From Paenibacillaceae bacterium (lineage in GTDB: Bacteria > Bacillota > Clostridia > Lachnospirales > Lachnospiraceae), in the NCBI GenBank assembly GCA_015057705.1, contig SVDU01000003.1, forward strand, positions 186,001 to 250,000: 64,000 bases of DNA, read 5' to 3'. Shown piece by piece: positions 28,015 through 37,625 of the stretch. Within the stretch, counting starts at the first letter, position 1, and each line of letters opens with the position of its first letter. The notes below the pieces were generated by a model, which saw only the letters and a program-made list of their open reading frames with translations, did not search any database and had not been told where the DNA came from. The position numbers and the translations under genes were made by a program.

Positions 28015-28824
28015 CTAATATGAATATTTCAACCGGTATTTCTCCAGATATTTTAATACCCAGTAGGGGTTTACACTCATCTCTTCGTTGTTGTCCGTCC
28101 GGATATAGATTCCCAGATGAAGGTGTACATCAAAGTTGCCAGTAGTACCTTCTACTTTACTGTATCCGGTATCACCCATAAATCCCAGCAGCTCTCCTGC
28201 AATCACCTTATCACCCTTTTTCCACTCCCGGCTGTAACTGTAGAGATGGGCATAATATAAATATGCCCCTCCAGGAGCCCGAATCCCCAGCCGCCAGCCG
28301 CCTTTTTCCAGCCAGCCCACCTTTTCCACCACTCCGTCGCTGATACTGATGATGGGATAGGTTCCTCTTGGTTTTGTGTTTCCCATCACATCACAGCCTT
28401 CATGTCCCCGCTCTCCTCCATAGCTGCGGCTTTCCATCCAGCCGTTTTGGAATTTCACGTCAGGAAAATCAGGATTGGCATTTTCAGGAACCGGAAAATA
28501 CTTTAAATCACCCAGTATAATTTCATATGCCTTTTTTAATTTCCGGTACTCTGCAGGCTTTATTTTTAAAAGTCTGTCGGTATGTACGGTTAAATCCTTT
28601 ACTTTTGTTAAATCATACTGATGCTCTACCATCAGGGAAGTCAGGGTATCGTAGTCGATATCTTTTAAGTCAGCAACTATATTTCCAAGCTGCATACTTC
28701 TGAAATCATCACTTTCCCAGGTATAGGCATTCAGCTGATAAAACGTCGGATTATTATACAGATAATCAATCATGGTCACATGAAATACAGAAAGGATCAG
28801 GATTAAAAAAACAATCACCATCAT
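28015..28824 (-). CDS. M23-family (LytM-type) metallopeptidase, membrane anchored
   Basis: Predicted cell-wall peptidase or sporulation-type peptidase. The 269-residue protein starts with a hydrophobic segment (2-22) acting as signal anchor. The zinc motifs of M23 are H141-x3-D145 (GHEGCDVM) and H234-x-H236 (DVHLHLGIY), with YAHL at 191-194, so the catalytic set appears complete. The region between (about 40-115) is helical and unrecognised. It is divergent from ylbJ with only about 50 bases between the starts. Confidence 0.88.
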   Translation of the reverse strand: MMVIVFLILILSVFHVTMIDYLYNNPTFYQLNAYTWESDDFRSMQLGNIVADLKDIDYDTLTSLMVEHQYDLTKVKDLTVHTDRLLKIKPAEYRKLKKAYEIILGDLKYFPVPENANPDFPDVKFQNGWMESRSYGGERGHEGCDVMGNTKPRGTYPIISISDGVVEKVGWLEKGGWRLGIRAPGGAYLYYAHLYSYSREWKKGDKVIAGELLGFMGDTGYSKVEGTTGNFDVHLHLGIYIRTDNNEEMSVNPYWVLKYLEKYRLKYSY

Positions 28825-28876
28825 ATCAATCTTGCCTTCTCAATATAATTGTATAAAACAATCTATTCAGGTGCGT

Positions 28877-29803
28877 ATGAAAAAATCCTTTTTCCGTCTT
28901 CTTTCTGTAGCCGCACTCTTTGCGCTGCTCCTTTTTCATGATACCGCATTTGAAGGAGCAAAAAGCGGACTGATTCTCTGGGGCAGCGTGGTAGTGCCCA
29001 CTCTCCTGCCGTTTATGATCTGTTCCAATGTAATTGTTTCCCTAAATGCAATACATATTCTGATTTTTCCGGTCAGACAGCTTCTGCACAGTTTCTTCTG
29101 CCTGTCTGATGCCGGGTGCTACACCTTTATCTCCGGACTGCTCTGCGGTTATCCCATGGGTGCTAAAACCTGCAGCGAATTTATGGATGCCGACCGGATT
29201 ACACAAAAGGAAGGAAAATACTTATTAGCAATCTGTAACCACCCCAGCCCCATGTTTCTTTTGGGATATGCAGCCACTGGTCTGCCTAAGAGTGTTCCGG
29301 TCTGGATGCTCCTGCTTTGCATTTATGCCCCAGTCATACCAGTAGCACTGGCAGCCCGGTTCTGTTACAAGGTGGATCGTCCGTTCCGCTCCATGCCTGT
29401 TTCAAAAGATTCCATAAAGTCCTTTGATGAAAGCCTTATGAGTTCCTGTGAGGTAATGGTAAAAATCGGCGGATATATTATGCTTTTTTCCATCCTTGCT
29501 TTCTATATTACAAAGCTTCCCATCCTTTGTCCTGAATATAAAGCAGTGCTTCTTGGTTTTGTGGAAATCACCACAGGTATCCAGGCTGTTTCCCATGTAT
29601 TCTCCGGTACTATGGGCGGTTTATGGATCAGCGGGGCAACTGCCTTCGGAGGTTTATCCGGTGTGTTCCAGACAAAGAGTGTCATAAAAAATGCCGGATT
29701 ATCCATCCGGCACTATGTAGCATGGAAAGCAATACATACTCTCCTGACAATTCTACTGTTTATTCTGCTGACCCGTTTTGCGGTTCTTCTGCCGTCTGCA
29801 TAA
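28877..29803 (+). CDS. ylbJ: YlbJ-like sporulation integral membrane protein
   Basis: Polytopic membrane protein with a nucleoside-recognition (Gate) fold, 308 residues. SGLILWGSVVVPTLLPFMIC near residue 32-50 and the motif GLLCGYPMGAKTCSE are typical of YlbJ, a SigE-controlled protein needed for spore development in Bacillus. Six or more hydrophobic segments are visible. The start is uncertain: ATG 28877 has only AGGTG close by, and a GTG lies at 28871. The gene order with coaD and rsmD matches the Bacillus ylbH-ylbI-ylbJ block, but here ylbJ is on the other strand and its 3' end overlaps the facing gene by 44 bases. Confidence 0.85.
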   Translation: MKKSFFRLLSVAALFALLLFHDTAFEGAKSGLILWGSVVVPTLLPFMICSNVIVSLNAIHILIFPVRQLLHSFFCLSDAGCYTFISGLLCGYPMGAKTCSEFMDADRITQKEGKYLLAICNHPSPMFLLGYAATGLPKSVPVWMLLLCIYAPVIPVALAARFCYKVDRPFRSMPVSKDSIKSFDESLMSSCEVMVKIGGYIMLFSILAFYITKLPILCPEYKAVLLGFVEITTGIQAVSHVFSGTMGGLWISGATAFGGLSGVFQTKSVIKNAGLSIRHYVAWKAIHTLLTILLFILLTRFAVLLPSA

Positions 29804-30341
29804 CAGCTCCTGTCAGTTCCTGACGGTTAGAAGAAACAATATCGTAGCTTGACTGCATGGAAGTCATAAAAGCGTCAAAACGCCCCTGTGCGCCCTCCAT
29901 GGAGTGACTGATGATCGTCTGCAGACTCTTTAACATATCATCAGTATATTGAACAGAGCTTTGACGAATGCCGTTTGCATCGGAGACAGCCTGTTCAACG
30001 ATCTGCTGTGCCTGAACCTGAGCCTGTTCAATAATCTCGTTGGCCTGAGCATAGGCTTTTTGCATAATCTCGTGTTCATTTACCAGTTCATTGGTCTGGG
30101 CGTTGGCCTGGGCTAAAATGGAATCTGCCTGCTGACGTGCTTCGCCCATGATGGCATCCCTGTTGCTGATAATCTTCTGGTACTGCTTGATCTCATCCGG
30201 AATTCGAAGGCGAAGTTCCACCAGCAGCTCTTCCAGTTCATCTTTGTTTACCACAATCTTGCTGTTAGAAAGGGGCTGGTACTTACAACTGTCAATATAT
30301 TCTTCGATTTCACCGATTAACTGTTCAATTCTGCTCATCAT
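29760..30341 (-). CDS. Coiled-coil protein, ATPase-stalk/DivIVA-like
   Basis: The 193-residue protein is almost wholly helical, with a long Ala/Gln/Glu-rich coiled coil from about 65 to 135 (many AQANE and QAQ units) that resembles stalk subunits of ATPases or DivIVA-type proteins. No membrane segment or catalytic motif. It follows coaD by 19 bases in the same operon. A homologue in this position is common in Clostridia as far as I recall, but its function is unknown to me. The start has AAGGAG about 10 bases upstream. Confidence 0.75.
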   Translation of the reverse strand: MMSRIEQLIGEIEEYIDSCKYQPLSNSKIVVNKDELEELLVELRLRIPDEIKQYQKIISNRDAIMGEARQQADSILAQANAQTNELVNEHEIMQKAYAQANEIIEQAQVQAQQIVEQAVSDANGIRQSSVQYTDDMLKSLQTIISHSMEGAQGRFDAFMTSMQSSYDIVSSNRQELTGAVMQTAEEPQNGSAE

Positions 30342-30360
30342 AATACAGACACTCCTTGCT

Positions 30361-30849
30361 TTATTTCGTTCTATCTTCTATTTTTTTCCTTACACGTTCT
30401 GCAATCTCTTCCGGCACAAACGCGTTTATCTCACCGCCATAAGAGGCAATCTCCTTCACAATGCTGGAACTTAGATAGGAATACTTTAAATTCGTTGTTA
30501 AAAACACAGTATCCACCTCTGGTGCAATCACCCGGTTTGTCTGTGCAATCTGTAATTCGTATTCAAAATCTGTTACAGCGCGAAGTCCGCGGACTACCGC
30601 ATCCGCCTGATTGGCTCGTACAAAATCTATCATCAGCCCACCAAAGGATTTTACTTCAACATTAGTAAAATTACTAGTCAGGCTCTTTAACATATTAACA
30701 CGTTCTTCTACAGAAAACAACGGAGTTTTTGAATAATTATTTAAAACCCCGATAATTAAATGGTCACACATTCTTGCCGAGCGCTCAATGATATCAAGAT
30801 GGCCAAAGGTCACCGGATCAAAGCTTCCCGGATATACTGCTTTTTTCAT
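30361..30849 (-). CDS. coaD: Phosphopantetheine adenylyltransferase CoaD
   Basis: CoaD transfers AMP from ATP to 4'-phosphopantetheine, the fourth step of coenzyme A synthesis. The 162-residue length is exact for the family. The nucleotidyltransferase motif is [16 protein letters not shown] (T/HxGH at 15-18), [14 protein letters not shown] binds substrate, and [13 protein letters not shown] is the C-terminal ISSS motif. It lies 18 bases after rsmD, the usual Firmicutes pairing. Confidence 0.97.
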   Translation of the reverse strand: MKKAVYPGSFDPVTFGHLDIIERSARMCDHLIIGVLNNYSKTPLFSVEERVNMLKSLTSNFTNVEVKSFGGLMIDFVRANQADAVVRGLRAVTDFEYELQIAQTNRVIAPEVDTVFLTTNLKYSYLSSSIVKEIASYGGEINAFVPEEIAERVRKKIEDRTK

Positions 30850-30867
30850 ATTGTTACTTCCTTTTAT

Positions 30868-31431
30868 TTATTCTTTTCCTGTTCTTTTAACAAACACATG
30901 CTTATTTGTTTTGTAATTTTTCTCTTTCATAATCTCGTAACCCATCGAGTTAAGATAATCAAAATCTGTATCCAGGGACGCTTCAATAATGATGGTGGTT
31001 TCTTCTCCAATCAGAGAGGATTCAGTGAAATATTCCAGAACTTTCTTTTCCCATTCCATGCGGTATGGAGGATCCATAAAGACTACATCAAACTGATAGT
31101 CTTTGCATTCCAGCCGCTTCATTGCAGTCAGTACATCGCAGTTCATCACTACGGCATCGGTATCCAGCCTGGTAGTCTTTAAGTTTTCCCGGATGCATTC
31201 TGCCGCTTTGGGGTTTTGTTCCACAAAAACAGCCAGCTTTGCTCCCCTGCTTAAAGCTTCTATTCCAATGGCTCCGCTTCCGGAGAATAAATCCAGAAAG
31301 GAGCAGTCGTAAATACTGTCATGTATCATATTAAAAAGTGTTTCTTTTATCCGGTCGGTTGTCGGTCTCGTATCCAGACCTTCTATGGTCTTTAAAATAA
31401 GCCTTCTGGCTTTTCCAGCAATTACTCTCAT
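30868..31431 (-). CDS. rsmD: 16S rRNA guanine-N2 methyltransferase RsmD
   Basis: RsmD methylates G966 (E. coli numbering) of 16S rRNA. The 187-residue protein has RVIAGKARRLIL at the start, TRPTTDRIKETLFNMI, the SAM loop LDLFSGSGAIGIEALSRGA and the catalytic motif FMDPPY. First gene of the rsmD-coaD operon. Confidence 0.95.
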   Translation of the reverse strand: MRVIAGKARRLILKTIEGLDTRPTTDRIKETLFNMIHDSIYDCSFLDLFSGSGAIGIEALSRGAKLAVFVEQNPKAAECIRENLKTTRLDTDAVVMNCDVLTAMKRLECKDYQFDVVFMDPPYRMEWEKKVLEYFTESSLIGEETTIIIEASLDTDFDYLNSMGYEIMKEKNYKTNKHVFVKRTGKE

Positions 31432-31492
31432 ATACTACGTTCCTCACATTATTTTTCCAAACTATTATAGTATGAATACGGAAATTATACAA

Positions 31493-31552
31493 CAAAAAAA
31501 AAGAAAGGAGCTGCAGCCCCTTTGTAATCAATTGATTACCGGCTGCAGCTCC
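31493..31552 (-). terminator. Terminator of the SASP gene
   Basis: A perfect 12-bp stem GGAGCTGCAGCC/GGCTGCAGCTCC with an inner palindrome GTAATCAATTGATTAC-like extension, followed on the minus strand by a long T-rich run. Confidence 0.9.
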
Positions 31553-31569
31553 CTTTGAAATGTTACAGA

Positions 31570-31773
31570 TTATTTTCCTGCAATCTGTCTTTCATAGGCT
31601 TCAATCATTTTCTTAACCATATATCCGCCTACGGAACCATTCTGTGCGGAAGTTAAGTTACCGTTGTATCCATTTGTTAACGGTACTCCTAATTCGTTTG
31701 CTACTTCCATTTTGAAACGATCCATTGCTTCTTTTGCTTCTGGTACATTTGTAGTGTTAGATTTTCCTGACAT
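31570..31773 (-). CDS. Alpha/beta-type small acid-soluble spore protein
   Basis: SASPs coat spore DNA and protect it from UV and chemicals. The 67-residue protein carries both family signatures: KMEVANELGVPL with the GPR protease site region near the N-terminus and GSVGGYMVKKMIEAYERQ near the C-terminus. AAAGGAGG lies 9 bases before ATG 31773; the longer reading from 31794 runs through this site. It is monocistronic with its own terminator. Expression would be expected in the forespore under SigG. Confidence 0.95.
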   Translation of the reverse strand: MSGKSNTTNVPEAKEAMDRFKMEVANELGVPLTNGYNGNLTSAQNGSVGGYMVKKMIEAYERQIAGK

Positions 31774-31847
31774 AATTAAATGCCTCCTTTTCATCTATTC
31801 ACCATGTTCGTAAATCTTTTTTCATGGTGTGTTTTGTGCTACACTCC

Positions 31848-31875
31848 TATTATGGCTTTAATAAGGTGAAATACA
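31848..31875 (-). promoter_or_regulatory. Candidate SigG-type promoter of the SASP gene
   Basis: CATAATA (31854-31848 on the minus strand) matches the SigG -10 consensus CATWHTA. The -35 region (GTGTA or GTATT, 15-17 bases away) is a weak match. A stem CACCATG/CATGGTG lies in the leader near 31799-31829. Confidence 0.4.
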
Positions 31876-31952
31876 CTAGAAGGTTTTTCGTAAAATGTTA
31901 TTTTCAGGAAAAAAATGAACCGCTTCATATTGCTTATGATTCACAAGGCAAA

Positions 31953-32567
31953 TCAGCCCTCATTTAGTATCTTTTCAATATTTGTTTTGACCAGCTGAAA
32001 GGCCACCTCATTCATGCCGCTGTTAATAATTACGTCAGCCAGAGGCTTTGTTGGTTCAACATAAAGATAATGCATGGGCTTGACTGTGGTTAAATACTGT
32101 TCCACAACTCCTTCAATATCTCTGCCCCGGTCTTTTACGTCACGGATTACCCGGCGTAGAATCCTCTCGTCTGCATCAGCCTCAACAAAAATCTTAATAT
32201 CAAACATATCTCTTAAACGCTCATCGGCAAAAACTAATATTCCTTCGACTAAAATTACCTTCTTAGGCTCTACTTTAACGAACTTGTCAGAACGATTGTG
32301 TTTGGAATAATCATAAATCGGACACTCCACTGACTCTCCGTTTCGCAGTGCAGCCAGCTGATTGAGCAAAAGTTCAGTCTCAAATGCTTCCGGATGATCG
32401 TAATTCATCTTTTTTCTTTCTTCAAAAGGAACCCCATCCTGCCGCTTATAATAATTATCATGGTAAAGAACTGCTATATTATCACAAAATGCATCTTTCA
32501 ACCGGTTGGTAAATGTTGACTTTCCTGAACCGGTACCTCCGGCAATTCCTATTATAATACAATTCAT
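31953..32567 (-). CDS. udk: Uridine kinase Udk
   Basis: Phosphorylates uridine and cytidine in pyrimidine salvage. From ATG 32567 the protein has 204 residues with the P-loop GIAGGTGSGKST, the uridine-binding segment YHDNYYK, NYDHPEAFE, and the lid-type RRVIRDVKDRGRD. GGAGG lies 10 bases upstream; an upstream start at 32606 is less likely. It stands alone between the SASP gene and the DUF975 gene. Confidence 0.95.
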   Translation of the reverse strand: MNCIIIGIAGGTGSGKSTFTNRLKDAFCDNIAVLYHDNYYKRQDGVPFEERKKMNYDHPEAFETELLLNQLAALRNGESVECPIYDYSKHNRSDKFVKVEPKKVILVEGILVFADERLRDMFDIKIFVEADADERILRRVIRDVKDRGRDIEGVVEQYLTTVKPMHYLYVEPTKPLADVIINSGMNEVAFQLVKTNIEKILNEG

Positions 32568-32664
32568 CTTCCGCAATCCTCCACTAATCTGGTTCTGTAC
32601 ACACAAAAATTATTTTATCAGAAAGACCGGAGGAATTCAATGGTTTTTCTCTCTGTATCTGTTC

Positions 32665-33318
32665 TTATTCTTTTATTTCATTATAGTAATTTGCCAGGGT
32701 CACAGTTATATAGGGATATACATAAATATAAGCAAGAGTGCAGGTGACAAGTGCCAGTAAATGCCACAGGATAAATGACAATTCCAAAACAAAATATTCC
32801 CATAATCGTCCGTCCATCATATCCTTACTCTCTTGGATGCACTGAAAAATACCTTTTTCCGGATTTTCAACCATAATAAAGATTGCCTGAGAATACCTTA
32901 ATGAAGCTATAATTCCAGGAATGATGAGCAATAGAGACCAAAGAGTAACAAACACTCCTATCATAAAATAAAGACCAAATGCTTTTAAAAAATAATAAGC
33001 ACTGGAAAATAAATCACCATAAGACATGGATTCGTCACGTTTAGACACTTTTAAACAGTAAGACTGATAACCGAATTCCAACAGCGTATTAATAATTAAA
33101 TATACGATTAAAAAAACAATACTAAAGAGGATATAAGACCGCCACTGATCGGCTCCTGCATGACTGTTTTCCAGTATTTTCTGCCATTTATCCAGAAACA
33201 TCTGTATAACTGATAATACCGTAAGAATGATACCCATAATTACAGTAACCAGATATGGGCTTATTAATGCCTGTTTCATGGCATTTTTAGCATCTGCTTT
33301 TAACGCTTCTCTGTTCAT
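32665..33318 (-). CDS. DUF975-family integral membrane protein
   Basis: The 217-residue protein has about five hydrophobic segments (22-42, 62-85, 112-140, 172-210) and the DUF975 traits: a basic N-terminus NREALKADAKNAMK and, centrally, LWSLLLIIPGIIASLRYSQAIFI followed by a predicted re-entrant region and a conserved E-S-K-D-M motif. The family function is unknown. AGGAGG lies just upstream of the ATG. It lies between udk and recG. Confidence 0.85.
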   Translation of the reverse strand: MNREALKADAKNAMKQALISPYLVTVIMGIILTVLSVIQMFLDKWQKILENSHAGADQWRSYILFSIVFLIVYLIINTLLEFGYQSYCLKVSKRDESMSYGDLFSSAYYFLKAFGLYFMIGVFVTLWSLLLIIPGIIASLRYSQAIFIMVENPEKGIFQCIQESKDMMDGRLWEYFVLELSFILWHLLALVTCTLAYIYVYPYITVTLANYYNEIKE

Positions 33319-33354
33319 ACTGCTGCCTCCTGATTAATAATTTAATTCCTTCAA

Positions 33355-35406
33355 TTACAAATTCAGCCTGTCGTAACTTTTTTCCAGATATTCACTAAGC
33401 TTTCTGCTTAGTTCTGTATTCTCCTCTTTTTCCAGATCAGGATCTTCTGAAAAAATATGTTTCACTTCCTCAGATACCGTTTTTAATAAATTGGCATCGG
33501 TAAAAATATCGCCTAATTTAAATTCCATCTCTCCGCTTTGACGAATGCCGAATATATCACCTGGCCCTCTAAGCTTTAAATCTTCCGAGGCAATAAAAAA
33601 GCCGTCGTTAGACCGGTTTAAGATATCCAGTCGTTCCTTCGTGCCATCCTGATCCGAGCCATTTACTAAAATGCAGTAGGACTGATATTTGCCGCGCCCC
33701 ACCCGGCCTCTTAACTGATGAAGCTGTGCGAGACCAAATCGCTCCGCATTCTCTATCATCATAACTGTAGCATTTGGTACATTAACTCCAACCTCGACGA
33801 CAGTTGTGGAAACAAGAACAGAAATTTCCCCGGAAGCAAACCGTTCCATAATGCTGTTCTTTTCTTTTGCTTTCATCTTTCCATGAAGATATTCAATACT
33901 CATTCCTGGAAGTGCTTCTTTTAACGCGGCAGTATAATCCACCACATTTTCTGCTTCGATCATCTCGCTTGCTTCCACCATAGGACAGATCACGTATGCC
34001 TGACGTCCGGCTGCAACTTCTTTTTTAATAAAATCATAAGCCTTCTTCCGGTACCCCGTATCCACCACGCAGTTTTTAATCGGGAGCCGGTTGGCAGGAA
34101 GTTCATCGATCACGGAAATGTCCAGATCTCCGTAAATAATGATTGCCAGGGTTCTTGGAATGGGAGTTGCACTCATTACCATCACATGAGGTTCTTCTCC
34201 TTTTTTCCCCAACAGTTCTCTTTGCCCTACGCCGAAGCGGTGCTGCTCATCTGTAATTACCAGAGCAAGCTTATCATAAATAACCTTATCCTGAATCAGT
34301 GCATGAGTTCCAATTATAATGTCAGCCTGGTGGTTTGCTATTTTCTCATAAGCAATTCTTTTTTCCTTAGCAGTCATGGATCCGGTAACGAGAACCGGCA
34401 CCTTATTAATCTGGTATTGTAAGAACAGCTCATTCATGGATTCATAATGCTGTCTGGCAAGAACCTCCGTGGGAACCATGAGAGCTCCCTGATAACCGTT
34501 AAAGGCCGCCTGAAGCAAAGCCAGTATGGCTATAATTGTTTTTCCCGATCCAACATCTCCCTGTACCAGCCGGTTCATAACCAGACCGCCTGTCATGTCT
34601 GCATAAACCTCATCAAGTACTTTTTGCTGGGCAGCTGTCAAAGAATACGGCAGTCTGCTCTGAAATGTTTTCACTTCCTCTGATAACCGGATTGCAAACG
34701 GGCTGGTTTTATTCTCTCTTTTGTCCTTTAAACGTCTGACAGCCATTAAGAAAAGGAAAAACTCATCAAAAACCAGTCTTTTTCTGGCAAACAAAAGTTC
34801 CTTTCTGTCTGACGGAAAATGAATATGTTCAATGGCAAAATTATATTCTGCCAGTTCGTGCTTCCTTCGCAGATCGGCAGGCAGATAATCCCTGATTATA
34901 AGGCGGGCACTGAGTGCCTGCTTTTGTGCCCGGACAATGGTCTTATTACTTAAGCCCTTCGTCTGACCGTAAACAGGCTGCATGGAATGAATGATCTCTC
35001 CATAGGCCTCTGCCGTATAAACTTCAGGCTGCTCCATGATGAGACGGCCGCTTTTCTTAATAATCTTTCCGCGAAAAACTGCCCGCATTCCAGCCTTTAA
35101 CGTAGCATGCAGATAAGGCATATTGTACCAGATCAGCTGCATGGTGCCAGATCCATCTCTTAAAATAGCTGTAACAACCTGTACACGACTGTATCGTTTT
35201 ACATCCGGTGTTCTCTCAAGCATCCCGGCCACGGTCATAACGCTGTCCGGTTTGATTTCAGCAATTGGTGAGGGGTCCTCATACGTATCATATGCCCTTG
35301 GATAATATTCCAGAAGATCTTCTATTGTGTCCACTCCAATCTTTTGAAACAGTTTCCCGGTTTTTTCTCCAATACCTTTCAGGGATTCAATGGGGGTTTG
35401 GTTCAT
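33355..35406 (-). CDS. recG: ATP-dependent DNA helicase RecG
   Basis: RecG remodels stalled replication forks and Holliday junctions. The 683-residue protein has the N-terminal wedge/OB domain (about 1-150) and two helicase domains: Walker A GDVGSGKT at 283-290, DEQH box at 386-389, SATPIPRT (motif III) and the C-terminal QLRGRVGRG (motif VI), then the TRG-type segment. It follows fakA after a strong terminator, so it may have separate transcription. Confidence 0.97.
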   Translation of the reverse strand: MNQTPIESLKGIGEKTGKLFQKIGVDTIEDLLEYYPRAYDTYEDPSPIAEIKPDSVMTVAGMLERTPDVKRYSRVQVVTAILRDGSGTMQLIWYNMPYLHATLKAGMRAVFRGKIIKKSGRLIMEQPEVYTAEAYGEIIHSMQPVYGQTKGLSNKTIVRAQKQALSARLIIRDYLPADLRRKHELAEYNFAIEHIHFPSDRKELLFARKRLVFDEFFLFLMAVRRLKDKRENKTSPFAIRLSEEVKTFQSRLPYSLTAAQQKVLDEVYADMTGGLVMNRLVQGDVGSGKTIIAILALLQAAFNGYQGALMVPTEVLARQHYESMNELFLQYQINKVPVLVTGSMTAKEKRIAYEKIANHQADIIIGTHALIQDKVIYDKLALVITDEQHRFGVGQRELLGKKGEEPHVMVMSATPIPRTLAIIIYGDLDISVIDELPANRLPIKNCVVDTGYRKKAYDFIKKEVAAGRQAYVICPMVEASEMIEAENVVDYTAALKEALPGMSIEYLHGKMKAKEKNSIMERFASGEISVLVSTTVVEVGVNVPNATVMMIENAERFGLAQLHQLRGRVGRGKYQSYCILVNGSDQDGTKERLDILNRSNDGFFIASEDLKLRGPGDIFGIRQSGEMEFKLGDIFTDANLLKTVSEEVKHIFSEDPDLEKEENTELSRKLSEYLEKSYDRLNL

Positions 35407-35446
35407 CTGTTCACCCGCCTCCTTTCATTTTGTTTCTCCGAATATT

Positions 35447-35480
35447 AAAAAAACGGGCAGACGAGAGTCACGTCTGCCCG
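35447..35480 (-). terminator. Terminator after fakA
   Basis: A perfect 10-bp stem CGGGCAGACG/CGTCTGCCCG with a 7-base loop, followed on the minus strand by seven T. Confidence 0.92.
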
Positions 35481-35504
35481 GAATCATACAGCTTCGACTC
35501 CTTT

Positions 35505-37175
35505 TTATTCCACGGAAATCAGATAATAGTAAATCGGCTGACTACCGCAGTGAAGCTCTACTTCACAGTTTAAAAATTGTTCTTCTGTTTTCTCCTTCAG
35601 GGCTGTGGCATCTTCTTCACTCACATCCTTACCATAATAAATGGTAATCAGTTCTGATTCTTCTTCTACCATAGCTTCCAGTGATTTCAGTGCAGTTGCT
35701 TCAATCTCTTCCCCAACAGCAAGAATGCCATGGTCCCCCAGAGCCATGATATCGCCTTCCTTGATCTCGATATCATCGATGGTAGTATTACGGACTGCAT
35801 AAGTAATCTGTCCGGTCTTAACACGGCTCATCTCTTCTGTCATAATTGTTTCATTTTCCTCAGGAGATAAATCAGGTGCAAAGTTAATAATTGCAGTAAT
35901 ACCCTGTGGAATTGTCTTGGATGGAATGACGATTACTTTCTTATCCTCTACCAGACTTCTGGCCTGTTCTGCAGCCAGAATAATGTTCTTGTTATTCGGC
36001 AGAATGTAGATTGTATCTGCATTTACCCGGTCAATGGCATTTAACATGTCCTCAGTACTGGGGTTCATGGTCTGACCGCCCTGAATTAAATAATCGGCTC
36101 CAATACCGCTAAAGATCTCATCAAGCCCCTCACCTGCTGATACAGAGATAAAGCCATAAGCCTTTCTTGGCTCTGATTTCTTTCCTTCTGCCTTCTGCTG
36201 TGCTGCCAGCTTTTCTGATTCTTTAATCAGTCTTTCCTGATGCTCTTCCCTCATATTATCAATCTTCATGCGGGACAAAGAGCCAAGGGTAAGCGCCCTT
36301 TGAATGGCAAGTCCAGGATCGTTGGTATGAACGTGAACTTTTACAATATCATCATCGGATACAACTACAAGGGAATCTCCAATGGATTCTAAATATCCTT
36401 TGAATTCCTGCTCTGTTTTTTCGTTATAAGGCTTTTCTAAATTTACAATAAATTCTGTGCAGTAGCCGAATTTAATATCAGCTTCTTTCAGTGCACTTCC
36501 TTCCATAGAGACAACTGGCTCCACACGTACTGCGGTTTCTACGGTTAAGTCAACTTCTTTCCCTGAGAGGAAGTTAAAAGCACCCTTTACTACCTGCATC
36601 AGTCCCTGACCGCCAGAATCCACAACACCTGCCTGTTTTAATACCGGAAGCATCTCTGGTGTCTGGCTTAATACGTAATCACCCTGTTCTACAACCTGTC
36701 TGCAAAATTCAAGAATGTCTTCTGTTTCAGTTACTAGCTCAGCCGCTTTTTCTGCCATTCCTCTTGCTACTGTCAGAATGGTTCCCTCTTTGGGTTTCAT
36801 GACTGCCTTATAAGCTGTCTCTGTGGCTCTCACAAAGGAATTAGCCAAAATAGTAACGGTCACCTGGTCAGCGCTTGCGATCTCTTTTGTAAATCCTCGG
36901 AATAACTGGGATAAGATAACGCCGGAGTTTCCTCTTGCGCCTCTTAAAGAACCGGAAGAAATCGCTTTTGCCAAAGATTCCATCGTTGGATTCTCTATGG
37001 CAGCCACTTCTTTTGCCGCTGACATGATGGTCATCGTCATGTTTGTTCCGGTATCTCCATCTGGAACTGGAAATACATTCAATTCATTAATCCAGTCCTT
37101 TTTGGCTTCCAGTCCTTTTGCACCTGCTAAAAATGCTTTCTGCAGCATCTTTGCGTCTATATACTTCATACCCAC
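35505..37175 (-). CDS. fakA: Fatty acid kinase FakA (DhaL-DegV-like, YloV)
   Basis: FakA is the ATP-binding kinase subunit that phosphorylates FakB-bound fatty acids. The 556-residue protein has an N-terminal DhaL domain with metal/ATP motifs VPDGDTGTNM (37-46) and RGARGNSGVILSQ (78-90), a middle domain and a C-terminal DegV-like region (about 330-556). The start is a GTG at 37175 with GGAGG 9 bases upstream. It follows the Gls24/YloU gene by 14 bases, the conserved Firmicutes order. Confidence 0.93.
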   Translation of the reverse strand: MGMKYIDAKMLQKAFLAGAKGLEAKKDWINELNVFPVPDGDTGTNMTMTIMSAAKEVAAIENPTMESLAKAISSGSLRGARGNSGVILSQLFRGFTKEIASADQVTVTILANSFVRATETAYKAVMKPKEGTILTVARGMAEKAAELVTETEDILEFCRQVVEQGDYVLSQTPEMLPVLKQAGVVDSGGQGLMQVVKGAFNFLSGKEVDLTVETAVRVEPVVSMEGSALKEADIKFGYCTEFIVNLEKPYNEKTEQEFKGYLESIGDSLVVVSDDDIVKVHVHTNDPGLAIQRALTLGSLSRMKIDNMREEHQERLIKESEKLAAQQKAEGKKSEPRKAYGFISVSAGEGLDEIFSGIGADYLIQGGQTMNPSTEDMLNAIDRVNADTIYILPNNKNIILAAEQARSLVEDKKVIVIPSKTIPQGITAIINFAPDLSPEENETIMTEEMSRVKTGQITYAVRNTTIDDIEIKEGDIMALGDHGILAVGEEIEATALKSLEAMVEEESELITIYYGKDVSEEDATALKEKTEEQFLNCEVELHCGSQPIYYYLISVE

Positions 37176-37189
37176 AGGTAGTTTCCTCC

Positions 37190-37546
37190 TTAATCAATCA
37201 CTCTTACGCCTTCGACAAAGATGTTAATCTTATCTACCGTCATACCGGTGAATTCTTCTACTTTGTATTTTACATTTTCAATCAGATTATCGGCTACTGC
37301 AGAAATGCTGATTCCATATGCTACGATTACATGAAAATCAATGGTGATATGGTTGTCCTGAATCATCACATTAATACCATGTGTCAGTCCTTCCCGTTTT
37401 AATAACTTAACGAGTCCGTCTTTCATGCTGACAGCCGCCATACCGACAATACCGAAGCACTCTACTGCTGTGGTTCCGGCGTACATAGCGATAACATCAG
37501 GGCTTACCTGGATCTCGCCCAGTTTATTATTGATATAACCCTTCAT
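37190..37546 (-). CDS. Asp23/Gls24-family envelope stress protein (YloU-like)
   Basis: The 118-residue protein matches the Asp23/Gls24 domain: GEIQVSPDVIAMYAGTTAVEC, GIVGMAAVSMKDG and a C-terminal VNIFVEGVRV-type end. These proteins are membrane-associated in related species; function is incompletely known. GGAGG precedes the ATG. It is placed upstream of fakA and divergent from rpmB, as in Bacillus. A TATAAT lies about 50 bases upstream, with a weak -35. Confidence 0.9.
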   Translation of the reverse strand: MKGYINNKLGEIQVSPDVIAMYAGTTAVECFGIVGMAAVSMKDGLVKLLKREGLTHGINVMIQDNHITIDFHVIVAYGISISAVADNLIENVKYKVEEFTGMTVDKINIFVEGVRVID

Positions 37547-37625
37547 AGTCTCTACCTCCGTTCTTTCTGTCTGTAATGATTATACATGATTTTTCCAAAA
37601 AAAGAAACAAATTTTTATTTTTCAC

